A DNA stretch of 13,696 nucleotides. Source: Brugia malayi. Taxonomy: Eukaryota; Nematoda; Chromadorea; Rhabditida; Onchocercidae. The position numbers were made by a program, and so were the translations under genes. Positions within the stretch are counted from its first letter, which is position 1. Each line of letters opens with the position of its first letter. Below are positions 1 to 10,850 of this stretch, piece after piece. The stretch lies in contig NW_025062409.1 in NCBI RefSeq assembly GCF_000002995.4, positions 1 to 13,696 of the forward strand. The letters are read 5' to 3'. A model generated the notes under the pieces. That model did no database searches. It had not been told where the DNA came from and saw nothing but the letters and a program-made list of their open reading frames with translations.

Positions 1-2
1 AA

Positions 3-318
3 AAGCTTATTTTTAAATAATTGACTATGTTACGTGAATTGTACCAGTGCTGGTCGTATATTGCGTCGTCATTTTATAGTTTAAATATTTAAATACGCTT
101 TTGTAATAAAGTTTTGCGCATAAATTCATCAGCAAAATTAATAAAACTTTCAATTAATCATGATTTTAATTCAATTTAAGAATTTAAATTTAAATTCAAA
201 TTTAAGTTTTGAATTTATTAAAAATTTTAAAATTTGTTGTAGTTTTCTTACATTAGACAAGGAAATTGGTTCTAATTTATCAATTCTAATTTTAATTAAG
301 TGCCAAAACTACTAAAAA
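3..318 (+). repeat. Unit 1, diverged left-edge copy (316 bp)
   Basis: This copy differs from the internal consensus at several places in otherwise invariant sections. It reads TTTTTAAATAATTGAC after the HindIII site instead of TTTTGAAATTAATTGAC, ATATTTAAATACGC instead of ATATTAAAATACGC, and GTAATAAAG instead of GTAATTAAG. Its AT tract is long-form, with AAATTCAAATTTAAG followed by TTTTGAATTTATT. The GTAATAAAG variant recurs only in unit 43, and the TTTAAG variant in units 36 and 40. Such divergence is typical of units near an array edge that escape homogenisation. Confidence 0.85.
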
Positions 319-2800
319 AAGCTTATTTTGAAATTAATTGACTATGTTACGTGAATTGTACCAGTGCTGGTCGTATATTGCGTCGTCATTTTATAGTTTA
401 AATATTAAAATACGCTTTTGTAATTAAGTTTTGCGCATAAATTCATCAGCAAAATTAATAAAACTTTCAATTAATCATGATTTTAATTCAATTTAAGAAT
501 TTAAATTAAATTTAAATTTTGAATTTTTTAAAAATTTAAAATTTGTTATAGTTTTCTTACATTAGACAAGGAAATTGGTTCTAATTTATCAATTCTAATT
601 TTAATTAAGTGCCAAAACTACTAAAAAAAGCTTATTTTGAAATTAATTGACTATGTTACGTGAATTGTACCAGTGCTGGTCGTATATTGCGTCGTCATTT
701 TATAGTTTAAATATTAAAATACGCTTTTGTAATTAAGTTTTGCGCATAAATTCATCAGCAAAATTAATAAAACTTTCAATTAATCATGATTTTAATTCAA
801 TTTAAGAATTTAAATTAAATTTAAATTATTTGAATTTTTTAAAAATTTTAAAATTTGTTGTAGTTTTCTTACATTAGACAAGGAAATTGGTTCTAATTTA
901 TCAATTTTAATTTTAATTAAGTGCCAAAACTACTAAAAAAAGCTTATTTTGAAATTAATTGACTATGTTACGTGAATTGTACCAGTGCTGGTCGTATATT
1001 GCGTCGTCATTTTATAGTTTAAATATTAAAATACGCTTTTGTAATTAAGTTTTGCGCATAAATTCATCAGCAAAATTAATAAAACTTTCAATTAATCATG
1101 ATTTTAATTCAATTTAAGAATTTAAATTAAATTTAAATTTTGAATTTTTAAAAATTTTAAAATTTGTTGTAGTTTTCTTACATTAGACAAGGAAATTGGT
1201 TCTAATTTATCAATTCTAATTTTAATTAAGTGCCAAAACTACTAAAAAAAGCTTATTTTGAAATTAATTGACTATGTTACGTGAATTGTACCAGTGCTGG
1301 TCGTATATTGCGTCGTCATTTTATAGTTTAAATATTAAAATACGCTTTTGTAATTAAGTTTTGCGCATAAATTCATCAGCAAAATTAATAAAACTTTCAA
1401 TTAATCATGATTTTAATTCAATTTAAGAATTTAAATTAAATTTAAATTCAAATTTAATTTTGAATTTTTTAAAAATTTAAAATTTGTTGTAGTTTTCTTA
1501 CATTAGACAAGGAAATTGGTTCTAATTTATCAATTCTAATTTTAATTAAGTGCCAAAACTACTAAAAAAAGCTTATTTTGAAATTAATTGACTATGTTAC
1601 GTGAATTGTACCAGTGCTGGTCGTATATTGCGTCGTCATTTTATAGTTTAAATATTAAAATACGCTTTTGTAATTAAGTTTTGCGCATAAATTCATCAGC
1701 AAAATTAATAAAACTTTCAATTAATCATGATTTTAATTCAATTTAAGAATTTAAATTAAATTTAAATTTTGAATTTTTTAAAAATTTGTTATAGTTTTCT
1801 TACATTAGACAAGGAAATTGGTTCTAATTTATCAATTCTAATTTTAATTAAGTGCCAAAACTACTAAAAAAAGCTTATTTTGAAATTAATTGACTATGTT
1901 ACGTGAATTGTACCAGTGCTGGTCGTATATTGCGTCGTCATTTTATAGTTTAAATATTAAAATACGCTTTTGTAATTAAGTTTTGCGCATAAATTCATCA
2001 GCAAAATTAATAAAACTTTCAATTAATCATGATTTTAATTCAATTTAAGAATTTAAATTAAATTTAAATTTTGAATTTTTTAAAAATTTTAAAATTTGTT
2101 GTAGTTTTCTTACATTAGACAAGGAAATTGGTTCTAATTTATCAATTCTAATTTTAATTAAGTGCCAAAACTACTAAAAAAAGCTTATTTTGAAATTAAT
2201 TGACTATGTTACGTGAATTGTACCAGTGCTGGTCGTATATTGCGTCGTCATTTTATAGTTTAAATATTAAAATACGCTTTTGTAATTAAGTTTTGCGCAT
2301 AAATTCATCAGCAAAATTAATAAAACTTTCAATTAATCATGATTTTAATTCAATTTAAGAATTTAAATTAATTAAATTTAAATTTTGAATTTTTAAAAAT
2401 TTAAAATTTGTTGTAGTTTTCTTACATTAGACAAGGAAATTGGTTCTAATTTATCAATTTTAATTTTAATTAAGTGCCAAAACTACTAAAAAAAGCTTAT
2501 TTTGAAATTAATTGACTATGTTACGTGAATTGTACCAGTGCTGGTCGTATATTGCGTCGTCATTTTATAGTTTAAATATTAAAATACGCTTTTGTAATTA
2601 AGTTTTGCGCATAAATTCATCAGCAAAATTAATAAAACTTTCAATTAATCATGATTTTAATTCAATTTAAGAATTTAAATTAAATTTAAATTTTGAATTT
2701 TTAAAATTTTAAAATTTGTTGTAGTTTTCTTACATTAGACAAGGAAATTGGTTCTAATTTATCAATTTTAATTTTAATTAAGTGCCAAAACTACTAAAAA
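319..2800 (+). repeat. Units 2-9, mixed variants (309, 312, 309, 320, 302, 310, 312, 308 bp)
   Basis: Eight units match the consensus outside the AT tract but vary within it. Unit 3 (628) has TTAAATTATTTGAA. Unit 5 (1249) is long-form with a TTCAAATTTAA insertion. Unit 6 (1569) lacks 8 bp. Unit 8 (2181) has a duplicated TTAA (AAATTAATTAAATT). Units 2 and 6 carry GTTATAG (548 and 1791) instead of GTTGTAG. The late C/T site (AATTCTAATT or AATTTTAATT) is T in units 3, 8 and 9 and C in the others. Units 1-2 and 5-6 share the order long unit then GTTATAG unit, a trace of four-unit periodicity. Confidence 0.85.
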
Positions 2801-4043
2801 AAGCTTATTTTGAAATTAATTGACTATGTTACGTGAATTGTACCAGTGCTGGTCGTATATTGCGTCGTCATTTTATAGTTTAAATATTAAAATACGCTTT
2901 TGTAATTAAGTTTTGCGCATAAATTCATCAGCAAAATTAATAAAACTTTCAATTAATCATGATTTTAATTCAATTTAAGAATTTAAATTAAATTTAAATT
3001 TAATTTTGAATTTATTAAAAATTTTAAAATTTGTTGTAGTTTTCTTACATTAGACAAGGAAATTGGTTCTAATTTATCAATTTTAATTTTAATTAAGTGC
3101 CAAAACTACTAAAAAAAGCTTATTTTGAAATTAATTGACTATGTTACGTGAATTGTACCAGTGCTGGTCGTATATTGCGTCGTCATTTTATAGTTTAAAT
3201 ATTAAAATACGCTTTTGTAATTAAGTTTTGCGCATAAATTCATCAGCAAAATTAATAAAACTTTCAATTAATCATGATTTTAATTCAATTTAAGAATTTA
3301 AATTAAATTTAAATTTTGAATTTTTTAAAAATTTTAAAATTTGTTGTAGTTTTCTTACATTAGACAAGGAAATTGGTTCTAATTTATCAATTTTAATTTT
3401 AATTAAGTGCCAAAACTACTAAAAAAAGCTTATTTTGAAATTAATTGACTATGTTACGTGAATTGTACCAGTGCTGGTCGTATATTGCGTCGTCATTTTA
3501 TAGTTTAAATATTAAAATACGCTTTTGTAATTAAGTTTTGCGCATAAATTCATCAGCAAAATTAATAAAACTTTCAATTAATCATGATTTTAATTCAATT
3601 TAAGAATTTAAATTAAATTTAAATTTTGAATTTTTAAAAATTTTAAAATTTGTTGTAGTTTTCTTACATTAGACAAGGAAATTGGTTCTAATTTATCAAT
3701 TCTAATTTTAATTAAGTGCCAAAACTACTAAAAAAAGCTTATTTTGAAATTAATTGACTATGTTACGTGAATTGTACCAGTGCTGGTCGTATATTGCGTC
3801 GTCATTTTATAGTTTAAATATTAAAATACGCTTTTGTAATTAAGTTTTGCGCATAAATTCATCAGCAAAATTAATAAAACTTTCAATTAATCATGATTTT
3901 AATTCAATTTAAGAATTTAAATTAAATTTAAATTTTGAATTTTTAAAAATTTTAAAATTTGTTGTAGTTTTCTTACATTAGACAAGGAAATTGGTTCTAA
4001 TTTATCAATTTTAATTTTAATTAAGTGCCAAAACTACTAAAAA
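2801..4043 (+). repeat. Higher-order block, copy 1 (units 10-13)
   Basis: Four units of 315, 310, 309 and 309 bp, together 1243 bp. The first is long-form (AAATTTAAATTTAATTTTG, then GAATTTATT). The second has six Ts before AAAAA; the third has five Ts. The C/T site reads T, T, C, T. The length order is repeated by the next two four-unit blocks. Confidence 0.65.
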
Positions 4044-4393
4044 AAGCTTATTTTGAAATTAATTGACTATGTTACGTGAATTGTACCAGTGCTGGTCGTA
4101 TATTGCGTCGTCATTTTATAGTTTAAATATTAAAATACGCTTTTGTAATTAAGTTTTGCGCATAAATTCATCAGCAAAATTAATAAAACTTTCAATTAAT
4201 CATGATTTTAATTCAATTTAAGAATTTAAATTAAATTTAAATTCAATTTAATTTTGAATTTTTAAAAATTTTAAAATTTGTTGTAGTTTTCTTACATTAG
4301 ACAAGGAAATTGGTTCTAATTTATCAATTCTAATTTTAATTAAGTGCCAAAACTACTAAAAAAAGCTTATTTTGAAATTAATTGACTATGTTA

Positions 4394-4479
4394 CGTGAAT
4401 TGTACCAGTGCTGGTCGTATATTGCGTCGTCATTTTATAGTTTAAATATTAAAATACGCTTTTGTAATTAAGTTTTGCG
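4394..4479 (+). repeat. CpG-bearing conserved core of the unit (shown in unit 15)
   Basis: All six CpGs of the unit fall in these 86 bases (unit positions 32-117), which are also the most GC-rich part of an otherwise very AT-rich repeat. The core is unchanged by eye in units 2-42. Only the edge units differ: unit 1 has one A-to-T change in the TTTAAATATT part, and unit 44 has GCGTTGTCG in place of GCGTCGTCA and a missing T after TACGC. Such a compositionally distinct, unchanging block is what a binding site for a satellite-associated protein would look like, but recent amplification alone could also explain the identity. No CENP-B-box consensus is present. Confidence 0.7.
4404..4415. other. 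Short dyad ACCAG-TG-CTGGT (shown in unit 15)
   Basis: Two perfect 5-bp inverted arms flank a 2-base spacer at unit positions 42-53. The dyad sits in the CpG-bearing core and recurs once per unit throughout the array, including diverged units 1, 43 and 44. Its symmetry and GC-rich arms suit a dimeric DNA-binding protein, but no known motif is matched with confidence, and function is inference. Confidence 0.6.
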
Positions 4480-4509
4480 CATAAATTCATCAGCAAAATT
4501 AATAAAACT

Positions 4510-4535
4510 TTCAATTAATCATGATTTTAATTCAA
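4510..4535. other. Imperfect dyad centred on AATCATGATT (shown in unit 15)
   Basis: A perfect 10-bp palindrome, AATCATGATT (4517-4526, unit positions 155-164), lies inside a wider symmetrical stretch with TTCAATTAA on the left and TTAATTCAA on the right, one C-C mismatch and a two-base bulge. It recurs in every unit and could extrude as a weak hairpin. In unit 44 the left side of this region is rearranged by a micro-inversion. Confidence 0.6.
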
Positions 4536-4541
4536 TTTAAG

Positions 4542-4589
4542 AATTTAAATTAAATTTAAATTTTGAATTTTTTAAAAATTTTAAAATTT
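4542..4589. repeat. Hypervariable AT tract of the unit (shown in unit 15)
   Basis: This stretch (unit positions 180-227) is built almost only of runs of A and T with a single G, in alternating tracts such as TTTTTT, AAAAA, TTTT and AAAA. It includes the 14-bp palindrome AAATTTTAAAATTT. Nearly all length differences between units fall here: gain or loss of one base in T or A runs, deletions of 8 or 9 bp (units 6, 29, 32) and insertions of about 6 to 11 bp containing CAAATTTAA-like sequence (long units). Closely spaced A and T tracts imply intrinsic curvature, and the self-complementary runs favour slippage. Some one-base differences could be read or assembly error in homopolymers. Confidence 0.85.
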
Positions 4590-5288
4590 GTTGTAGTTTT
4601 CTTACATTAGACAAGGAAATTGGTTCTAATTTATCAATTCTAATTTTAATTAAGTGCCAAAACTACTAAAAAAAGCTTATTTTGAAATTAATTGACTATG
4701 TTACGTGAATTGTACCAGTGCTGGTCGTATATTGCGTCGTCATTTTATAGTTTAAATATTAAAATACGCTTTTGTAATTAAGTTTTGCGCATAAATTCAT
4801 CAGCAAAATTAATAAAACTTTCAATTAATCATGATTTTAATTCAATTTAAGAATTTAAATTAAATTTAAATTTTGAATTTTTAAAAATTTTAAAATTTGT
4901 TGTAGTTTTCTTACATTAGACAAGGAAATTGGTTCTAATTTATCAATTTTAATTTTAATTAAGTGCCAAAACTACTAAAAAAAGCTTATTTTGAAATTAA
5001 TTGACTATGTTACGTGAATTGTACCAGTGCTGGTCGTATATTGCGTCGTCATTTTATAGTTTAAATATTAAAATACGCTTTTGTAATTAAGTTTTGCGCA
5101 TAAATTCATCAGCAAAATTAATAAAACTTTCAATTAATCATGATTTTAATTCAATTTAAGAATTTAAATTAAATTTAAATTTTGAATTTTTAAAATTTAA
5201 AATTTGTTATAGTTTTCTTACATTAGACAAGGAAATTGGTTCTAATTTATCAATTCTAATTTTAATTAAGTGCCAAAACTACTAAAAA

Positions 5289-6537
5289 AAGCTTATTTTG
5301 AAATTAATTGACTATGTTACGTGAATTGTACCAGTGCTGGTCGTATATTGCGTCGTCATTTTATAGTTTAAATATTAAAATACGCTTTTGTAATTAAGTT
5401 TTGCGCATAAATTCATCAGCAAAATTAATAAAACTTTCAATTAATCATGATTTTAATTCAATTTAAGAATTTAAATTAAATTTAAATTCAATTTAATTTT
5501 GAATTTATTAAAAATTTTAAAATTTGTTGTAGTTTTCTTACATTAGACAAGGAAATTGGTTCTAATTTATCAATTTTAATTTTAATTAAGTGCCAAAACT
5601 ACTAAAAAAAGCTTATTTTGAAATTAATTGACTATGTTACGTGAATTGTACCAGTGCTGGTCGTATATTGCGTCGTCATTTTATAGTTTAAATATTAAAA
5701 TACGCTTTTGTAATTAAGTTTTGCGCATAAATTCATCAGCAAAATTAATAAAACTTTCAATTAATCATGATTTTAATTCAATTTAAGAATTTAAATTAAA
5801 TTTAAATTTTGAATTTTTTAAAAATTTAAAAATTTGTTGTAGTTTTCTTACATTAGACAAGGAAATTGGTTCTAATTTATCAATTTTAATTTTAATTAAG
5901 TGCCAAAACTACTAAAAAAAGCTTATTTTGAAATTAATTGACTATGTTACGTGAATTGTACCAGTGCTGGTCGTATATTGCGTCGTCATTTTATAGTTTA
6001 AATATTAAAATACGCTTTTGTAATTAAGTTTTGCGCATAAATTCATCAGCAAAATTAATAAAACTTTCAATTAATCATGATTTTAATTCAATTTAAGAAT
6101 TTAAATTAAATTTAAATTTTGAATTTTTAAAAATTTTAAAATTTGTTGTAGTTTTCTTACATTAGACAAGGAAATTGGTTCTAATTTATCAATTCTAATT
6201 TTAATTAAGTGCCAAAACTACTAAAAAAAGCTTATTTTGAAATTAATTGACTATGTTACGTGAATTGTACCAGTGCTGGTCGTATATTGCGTCGTCATTT
6301 TATAGTTTAAATATTAAAATACGCTTTTGTAATTAAGTTTTGCGCATAAATTCATCAGCAAAATTAATAAAACTTTCAATTAATCATGATTTTAATTCAA
6401 TTTAAGAATTTAAATTAAATTTAAATTTTGAATTTTTTAAAAATTTTAAAATTTGTTGTAGTTTTCTTACATTAGACAAGGAAATTGGTTCTAATTTATC
6501 AATTCTAATTTTAATTAAGTGCCAAAACTACTAAAAA
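5289..6537 (+). repeat. Higher-order block, copy 3 (units 18-21)
   Basis: Four units of 320, 310, 309 and 310 bp, together 1249 bp. The long unit shares TTCAATTTAATT with unit 14 exactly four units earlier, and has GAATTTATT like unit 10. The second unit (5609) has TTTAAAAATTTG, a small variant of the six-T form; the third is five-T form. The C/T site reads T, T, C, C, and the last two units begin the run of C that continues to 11166. Confidence 0.65.
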
Positions 6538-8700
6538 AAGCTTATTTTGAAATTAATTGACTATGTTACGTGAATTGTACCAGTGCTGGTCGTATATTGC
6601 GTCGTCATTTTATAGTTTAAATATTAAAATACGCTTTTGTAATTAAGTTTTGCGCATAAATTCATCAGCAAAATTAATAAAACTTTCAATTAATCATGAT
6701 TTTAATTCAATTTAAGAATTTAAATTAAATTTAAATTTTGAATTTTTAAAATTTTAAAATTTGTTGTAGTTTTCTTACATTAGACAAGGAAATTGGTTCT
6801 AATTTATCAATTCTAATTTTAATTAAGTGCCAAAACTACTAAAAAAAGCTTATTTTGAAATTAATTGACTATGTTACGTGAATTGTACCAGTGCTGGTCG
6901 TATATTGCGTCGTCATTTTATAGTTTAAATATTAAAATACGCTTTTGTAATTAAGTTTTGCGCATAAATTCATCAGCAAAATTAATAAAACTTTCAATTA
7001 ATCATGATTTTAATTCAATTTAAGAATTTAAATTAAATTTAAATTTTGAATTTATTAAAAATTTTAAAATTTGTTGTAGTTTTCTTACATTAGACAAGGA
7101 AATTGGTTCTAATTTATCAATTCTAATTTTAATTAAGTGCCAAAACTACTAAAAAAAGCTTATTTTGAAATTAATTGACTATGTTACGTGAATTGTACCA
7201 GTGCTGGTCGTATATTGCGTCGTCATTTTATAGTTTAAATATTAAAATACGCTTTTGTAATTAAGTTTTGCGCATAAATTCATCAGCAAAATTAATAAAA
7301 CTTTCAATTAATCATGATTTTAATTCAATTTAAGAATTTAAATTAAATTTAAATTTTGAATTTTTTAAAATTTTAAAATTTGTTGTAGTTTTCTTACATT
7401 AGACAAGGAAATTGGTTCTAATTTATCAATTCTAATTTTAATTAAGTGCCAAAACTACTAAAAAAAGCTTATTTTGAAATTAATTGACTATGTTACGTGA
7501 ATTGTACCAGTGCTGGTCGTATATTGCGTCGTCATTTTATAGTTTAAATATTAAAATACGCTTTTGTAATTAAGTTTTGCGCATAAATTCATCAGCAAAA
7601 TTAATAAAACTTTCAATTAATCATGATTTTAATTCAATTTAAGAATTTAAATTAAATTTAAATTTTGAATTTTTAAAAATTTAAAATTTGTTGTAGTTTT
7701 CTTACATTAGACAAGGAAATTGGTTCTAATTTATCAATTCTAATTTTAATTAAGTGCCAAAACTACTAAAAAAAGCTTATTTTGAAATTAATTGACTATG
7801 TTACGTGAATTGTACCAGTGCTGGTCGTATATTGCGTCGTCATTTTATAGTTTAAATATTAAAATACGCTTTTGTAATTAAGTTTTGCGCATAAATTCAT
7901 CAGCAAAATTAATAAAACTTTCAATTAATCATGATTTTAATTCAATTTAAGAATTTAAATTAAATTTAAATTTTGAATTTTTAAAAATTTTAAAATTTGT
8001 TGTAGTTTTCTTACATTAGACAAGGAAATTGGTTCTAATTTATCAATTCTAATTTTAATTAAGTGCCAAAACTACTAAAAAAAGCTTATTTTGAAATTAA
8101 TTGACTATGTTACGTGAATTGTACCAGTGCTGGTCGTATATTGCGTCGTCATTTTATAGTTTAAATATTAAAATACGCTTTTGTAATTAAGTTTTGCGCA
8201 TAAATTCATCAGCAAAATTAATAAAACTTTCAATTAATCATGATTTTAATTCAATTTAAGAATTTAAATTAAATTTAAATTTTGAATTTTTAAAAATTTT
8301 AAAATTTGTTGTAGTTTTCTTACATTAGACAAGGAAATTGGTTCTAATTTATCAATTCTAATTTTAATTAAGTGCCAAAACTACTAAAAAAAGCTTATTT
8401 TGAAATTAATTGACTATGTTACGTGAATTGTACCAGTGCTGGTCGTATATTGCGTCGTCATTTTATAGTTTAAATATTAAAATACGCTTTTGTAATTAAG
8501 TTTTGCGCATAAATTCATCAGCAAAATTAATAAAACTTTCAATTAATCATGATTTTAATTCAATTTAAGAATTTAAATTAAATTTAAATTTTGAATTTTT
8601 TAAAAATTTTAAAATTTGTTGTAGTTTTCTTACATTAGACAAGGAAATTGGTTCTAATTTATCAATTCTAATTTTAATTAAGTGCCAAAACTACTAAAAA

Positions 8701-9001
8701 AAGCTTATTTTGAAATTAATTGACTATGTTACGTGAATTGTACCAGTGCTGGTCGTATATTGCGTCGTCATTTTATAGTTTAAATATTAAAATACGCTTT
8801 TGTAATTAAGTTTTGCGCATAAATTCATCAGCAAAATTAATAAAACTTTCAATTAATCATGATTTTAATTCAATTTAAGAATTTAAATTAAATTTAAATT
8901 TTGAATTTTTTAAAATTTGTTGTAGTTTTCTTACATTAGACAAGGAAATTGGTTCTAATTTATCAATTCTAATTTTAATTAAGTGCCAAAACTACTAAAA
9001 A
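8701..9001 (+). repeat. Unit 29, short form with 9-bp deletion
   Basis: This 301-bp unit has GAATTTTTTAAAATTTG where the consensus has an additional nine bases of alternating A and T runs. Unit 32 carries the same deletion exactly three units (921 bp) later. Recombination between the repeated TTTAAAA motifs in the AT tract would produce it. Confidence 0.85.
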
Positions 9002-9621
9002 AAGCTTATTTTGAAATTAATTGACTATGTTACGTGAATTGTACCAGTGCTGGTCGTATATTGCGTCGTCATTTTATAGTTTAAATATTAAAATACGCTT
9101 TTGTAATTAAGTTTTGCGCATAAATTCATCAGCAAAATTAATAAAACTTTCAATTAATCATGATTTTAATTCAATTTAAGAATTTAAATTAAATTTAAAT
9201 TTTGAATTTTTTAAAAATTTTAAAATTTGTTGTAGTTTTCTTACATTAGACAAGGAAATTGGTTCTAATTTATCAATTCTAATTTTAATTAAGTGCCAAA
9301 ACTACTAAAAAAAGCTTATTTTGAAATTAATTGACTATGTTACGTGAATTGTACCAGTGCTGGTCGTATATTGCGTCGTCATTTTATAGTTTAAATATTA
9401 AAATACGCTTTTGTAATTAAGTTTTGCGCATAAATTCATCAGCAAAATTAATAAAACTTTCAATTAATCATGATTTTAATTCAATTTAAGAATTTAAATT
9501 AAATTTAAATTTTGAATTTTTTAAAAATTTTAAAATTTGTTGTAGTTTTCTTACATTAGACAAGGAAATTGGTTCTAATTTATCAATTCTAATTTTAATT
9601 AAGTGCCAAAACTACTAAAAA

Positions 9622-9922
9622 AAGCTTATTTTGAAATTAATTGACTATGTTACGTGAATTGTACCAGTGCTGGTCGTATATTGCGTCGTCATTTTATAGT
9701 TTAAATATTAAAATACGCTTTTGTAATTAAGTTTTGCGCATAAATTCATCAGCAAAATTAATAAAACTTTCAATTAATCATGATTTTAATTCAATTTAAG
9801 AATTTAAATTAAATTTAAATTTTGAATTTTTTAAAATTTGTTGTAGTTTTCTTACATTAGACAAGGAAATTGGTTCTAATTTATCAATTCTAATTTTAAT
9901 TAAGTGCCAAAACTACTAAAAA
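9622..9922 (+). repeat. Unit 32, short form with the same 9-bp deletion
   Basis: This 301-bp unit appears identical to unit 29 by eye, including the deletion and the C variant. The two copies either share a recent three-unit duplication or a gene-conversion tract. The units following each (310, 310 after the first; 309, 311 after the second) are not a perfect match, so a simple trimer repeat is not proved. Confidence 0.85.
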
Positions 9923-10850
9923 AAGCTTATTTTGAAATTAATTGACTATGTTACGTGAATTGTACCAGTGCTGGTCGTATATTGCGTCGTCATTTTATAG
10001 TTTAAATATTAAAATACGCTTTTGTAATTAAGTTTTGCGCATAAATTCATCAGCAAAATTAATAAAACTTTCAATTAATCATGATTTTAATTCAATTTAA
10101 GAATTTAAATTAAATTTAAATTTTGAATTTTTAAAAATTTTAAAATTTGTTGTAGTTTTCTTACATTAGACAAGGAAATTGGTTCTAATTTATCAATTCT
10201 AATTTTAATTAAGTGCCAAAACTACTAAAAAAAGCTTATTTTGAAATTAATTGACTATGTTACGTGAATTGTACCAGTGCTGGTCGTATATTGCGTCGTC
10301 ATTTTATAGTTTAAATATTAAAATACGCTTTTGTAATTAAGTTTTGCGCATAAATTCATCAGCAAAATTAATAAAACTTTCAATTAATCATGATTTTAAT
10401 TCAATTTAAGAATTTAAATTAAATTTAAATTTTTGAATTTATTAAAAATTTTAAAATTTGTTGTAGTTTTCTTACATTAGACAAGGAAATTGGTTCTAAT
10501 TTATCAATTCTAATTTTAATTAAGTGCCAAAACTACTAAAAAAAGCTTATTTTGAAATTAATTGACTATGTTACGTGAATTGTACCAGTGCTGGTCGTAT
10601 ATTGCGTCGTCATTTTATAGTTTAAATATTAAAATACGCTTTTGTAATTAAGTTTTGCGCATAAATTCATCAGCAAAATTAATAAAACTTTCAATTAATC
10701 ATGATTTTAATTCAATTTAAGAATTTAAATTAAATTTAAATTTTGAATTTTTAAAATTTTAAAATTTGTTGTAGTTTTCTTACATTAGACAAGGAAATTG
10801 GTTCTAATTTATCAATTCTAATTTTAATTAAGTGCCAAAACTACTAAAAA

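Larger units (their letters stand above)
4363..4672 (+). repeat. Representative consensus monomer (unit 15, 310 bp)
   Basis: This copy matches the commonest form and serves as the reference. Positions 1-179 are an almost invariant 5' section, 180-227 the hypervariable AT tract, and 228-310 an almost invariant 3' section. By hand count it has 35 G and 31 C in 310 bases (21% GC) and 6 CpGs, all between unit positions 32 and 117. Recognisable sites include AAGCTT (1-6), GTAC near 40, TCATGA near 157, ATTTAAAT in the AT tract and TTAATTAA near 284. No internal half-unit duplication stands out, although 310 is close to twice 155. Strand is arbitrary; plus is used as given. Confidence 0.9.
4044..5288 (+). 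repeat. Higher-order block, copy 2 (units 14-17)
   Basis: Four units of 319, 310, 309 and 307 bp, together 1245 bp. The long unit has the insertion variant TTCAATTTAATT, which is one A shorter than the TTCAAATTTAATT of units 5 and 41 and is found again only in unit 18. Second and third units repeat the six-T and five-T forms. The fourth (4982) lacks bases in the AT tract and carries GTTATAG at 5206-5212. The C/T site reads C, C, T, C. Confidence 0.65.
6538..10850 (+). repeat. Units 22-35, most homogeneous block
   Basis: Fourteen units of 308, 310, 309, 308, 309, 309, 310, 301, 310, 310, 301, 309, 311 and 308 bp. None is long-form, all have C at the AATTCTAATT site and all have GTTGTAG. Differences are limited to T- and A-run lengths, GAATTTATT in units 23 and 34, and a shared 9-bp deletion in units 29 and 32. 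This is the pattern of a recently homogenised array centre. Confidence 0.85.

Noticed and set aside
4388..4471. A 27-codon open frame starting MLRELYQCW, present in nearly every unit on the plus strand.
   Set aside because: It is short, sits in a satellite unit, has no recognisable domain or upstream signal, and its repetition only reflects unit identity. Unit 1 introduces an early stop and units 43 and 44 shift its end.
4394..4479. CENP-B box.
   Set aside because: The core has CpGs but nothing matching the TTCG....A..CGGG pattern on either strand.
4471..4600. Possible ancient internal duplication between AGTTTTGCGCAT and AGTTTTCTTACAT, about 123 bp apart.
   Set aside because: Similarity beyond AGTTTT and scattered A/T matches is no better than expected in so AT-rich a unit.
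4540..4660. A minus-strand frame of about 43 codons without an ATG across the 3' section and the AT tract.
   Set aside because: Composition is Lys/Leu/Asn/Phe-rich as expected from AT runs, there is no start codon, and indels in the AT tract break the frame from unit to unit.
4653..4660. NFI-like half site TTGGCA (minus strand of TGCCAA) in each unit.
   Set aside because: A six-base half site without its partner half is weak evidence in a repeat, and no other regulatory context is visible.
4363..4672. Unit as a dimer of about 155-bp nucleosome-sized halves.
   Set aside because: The two halves do not align with each other; the length coincidence alone does not support a dimer.
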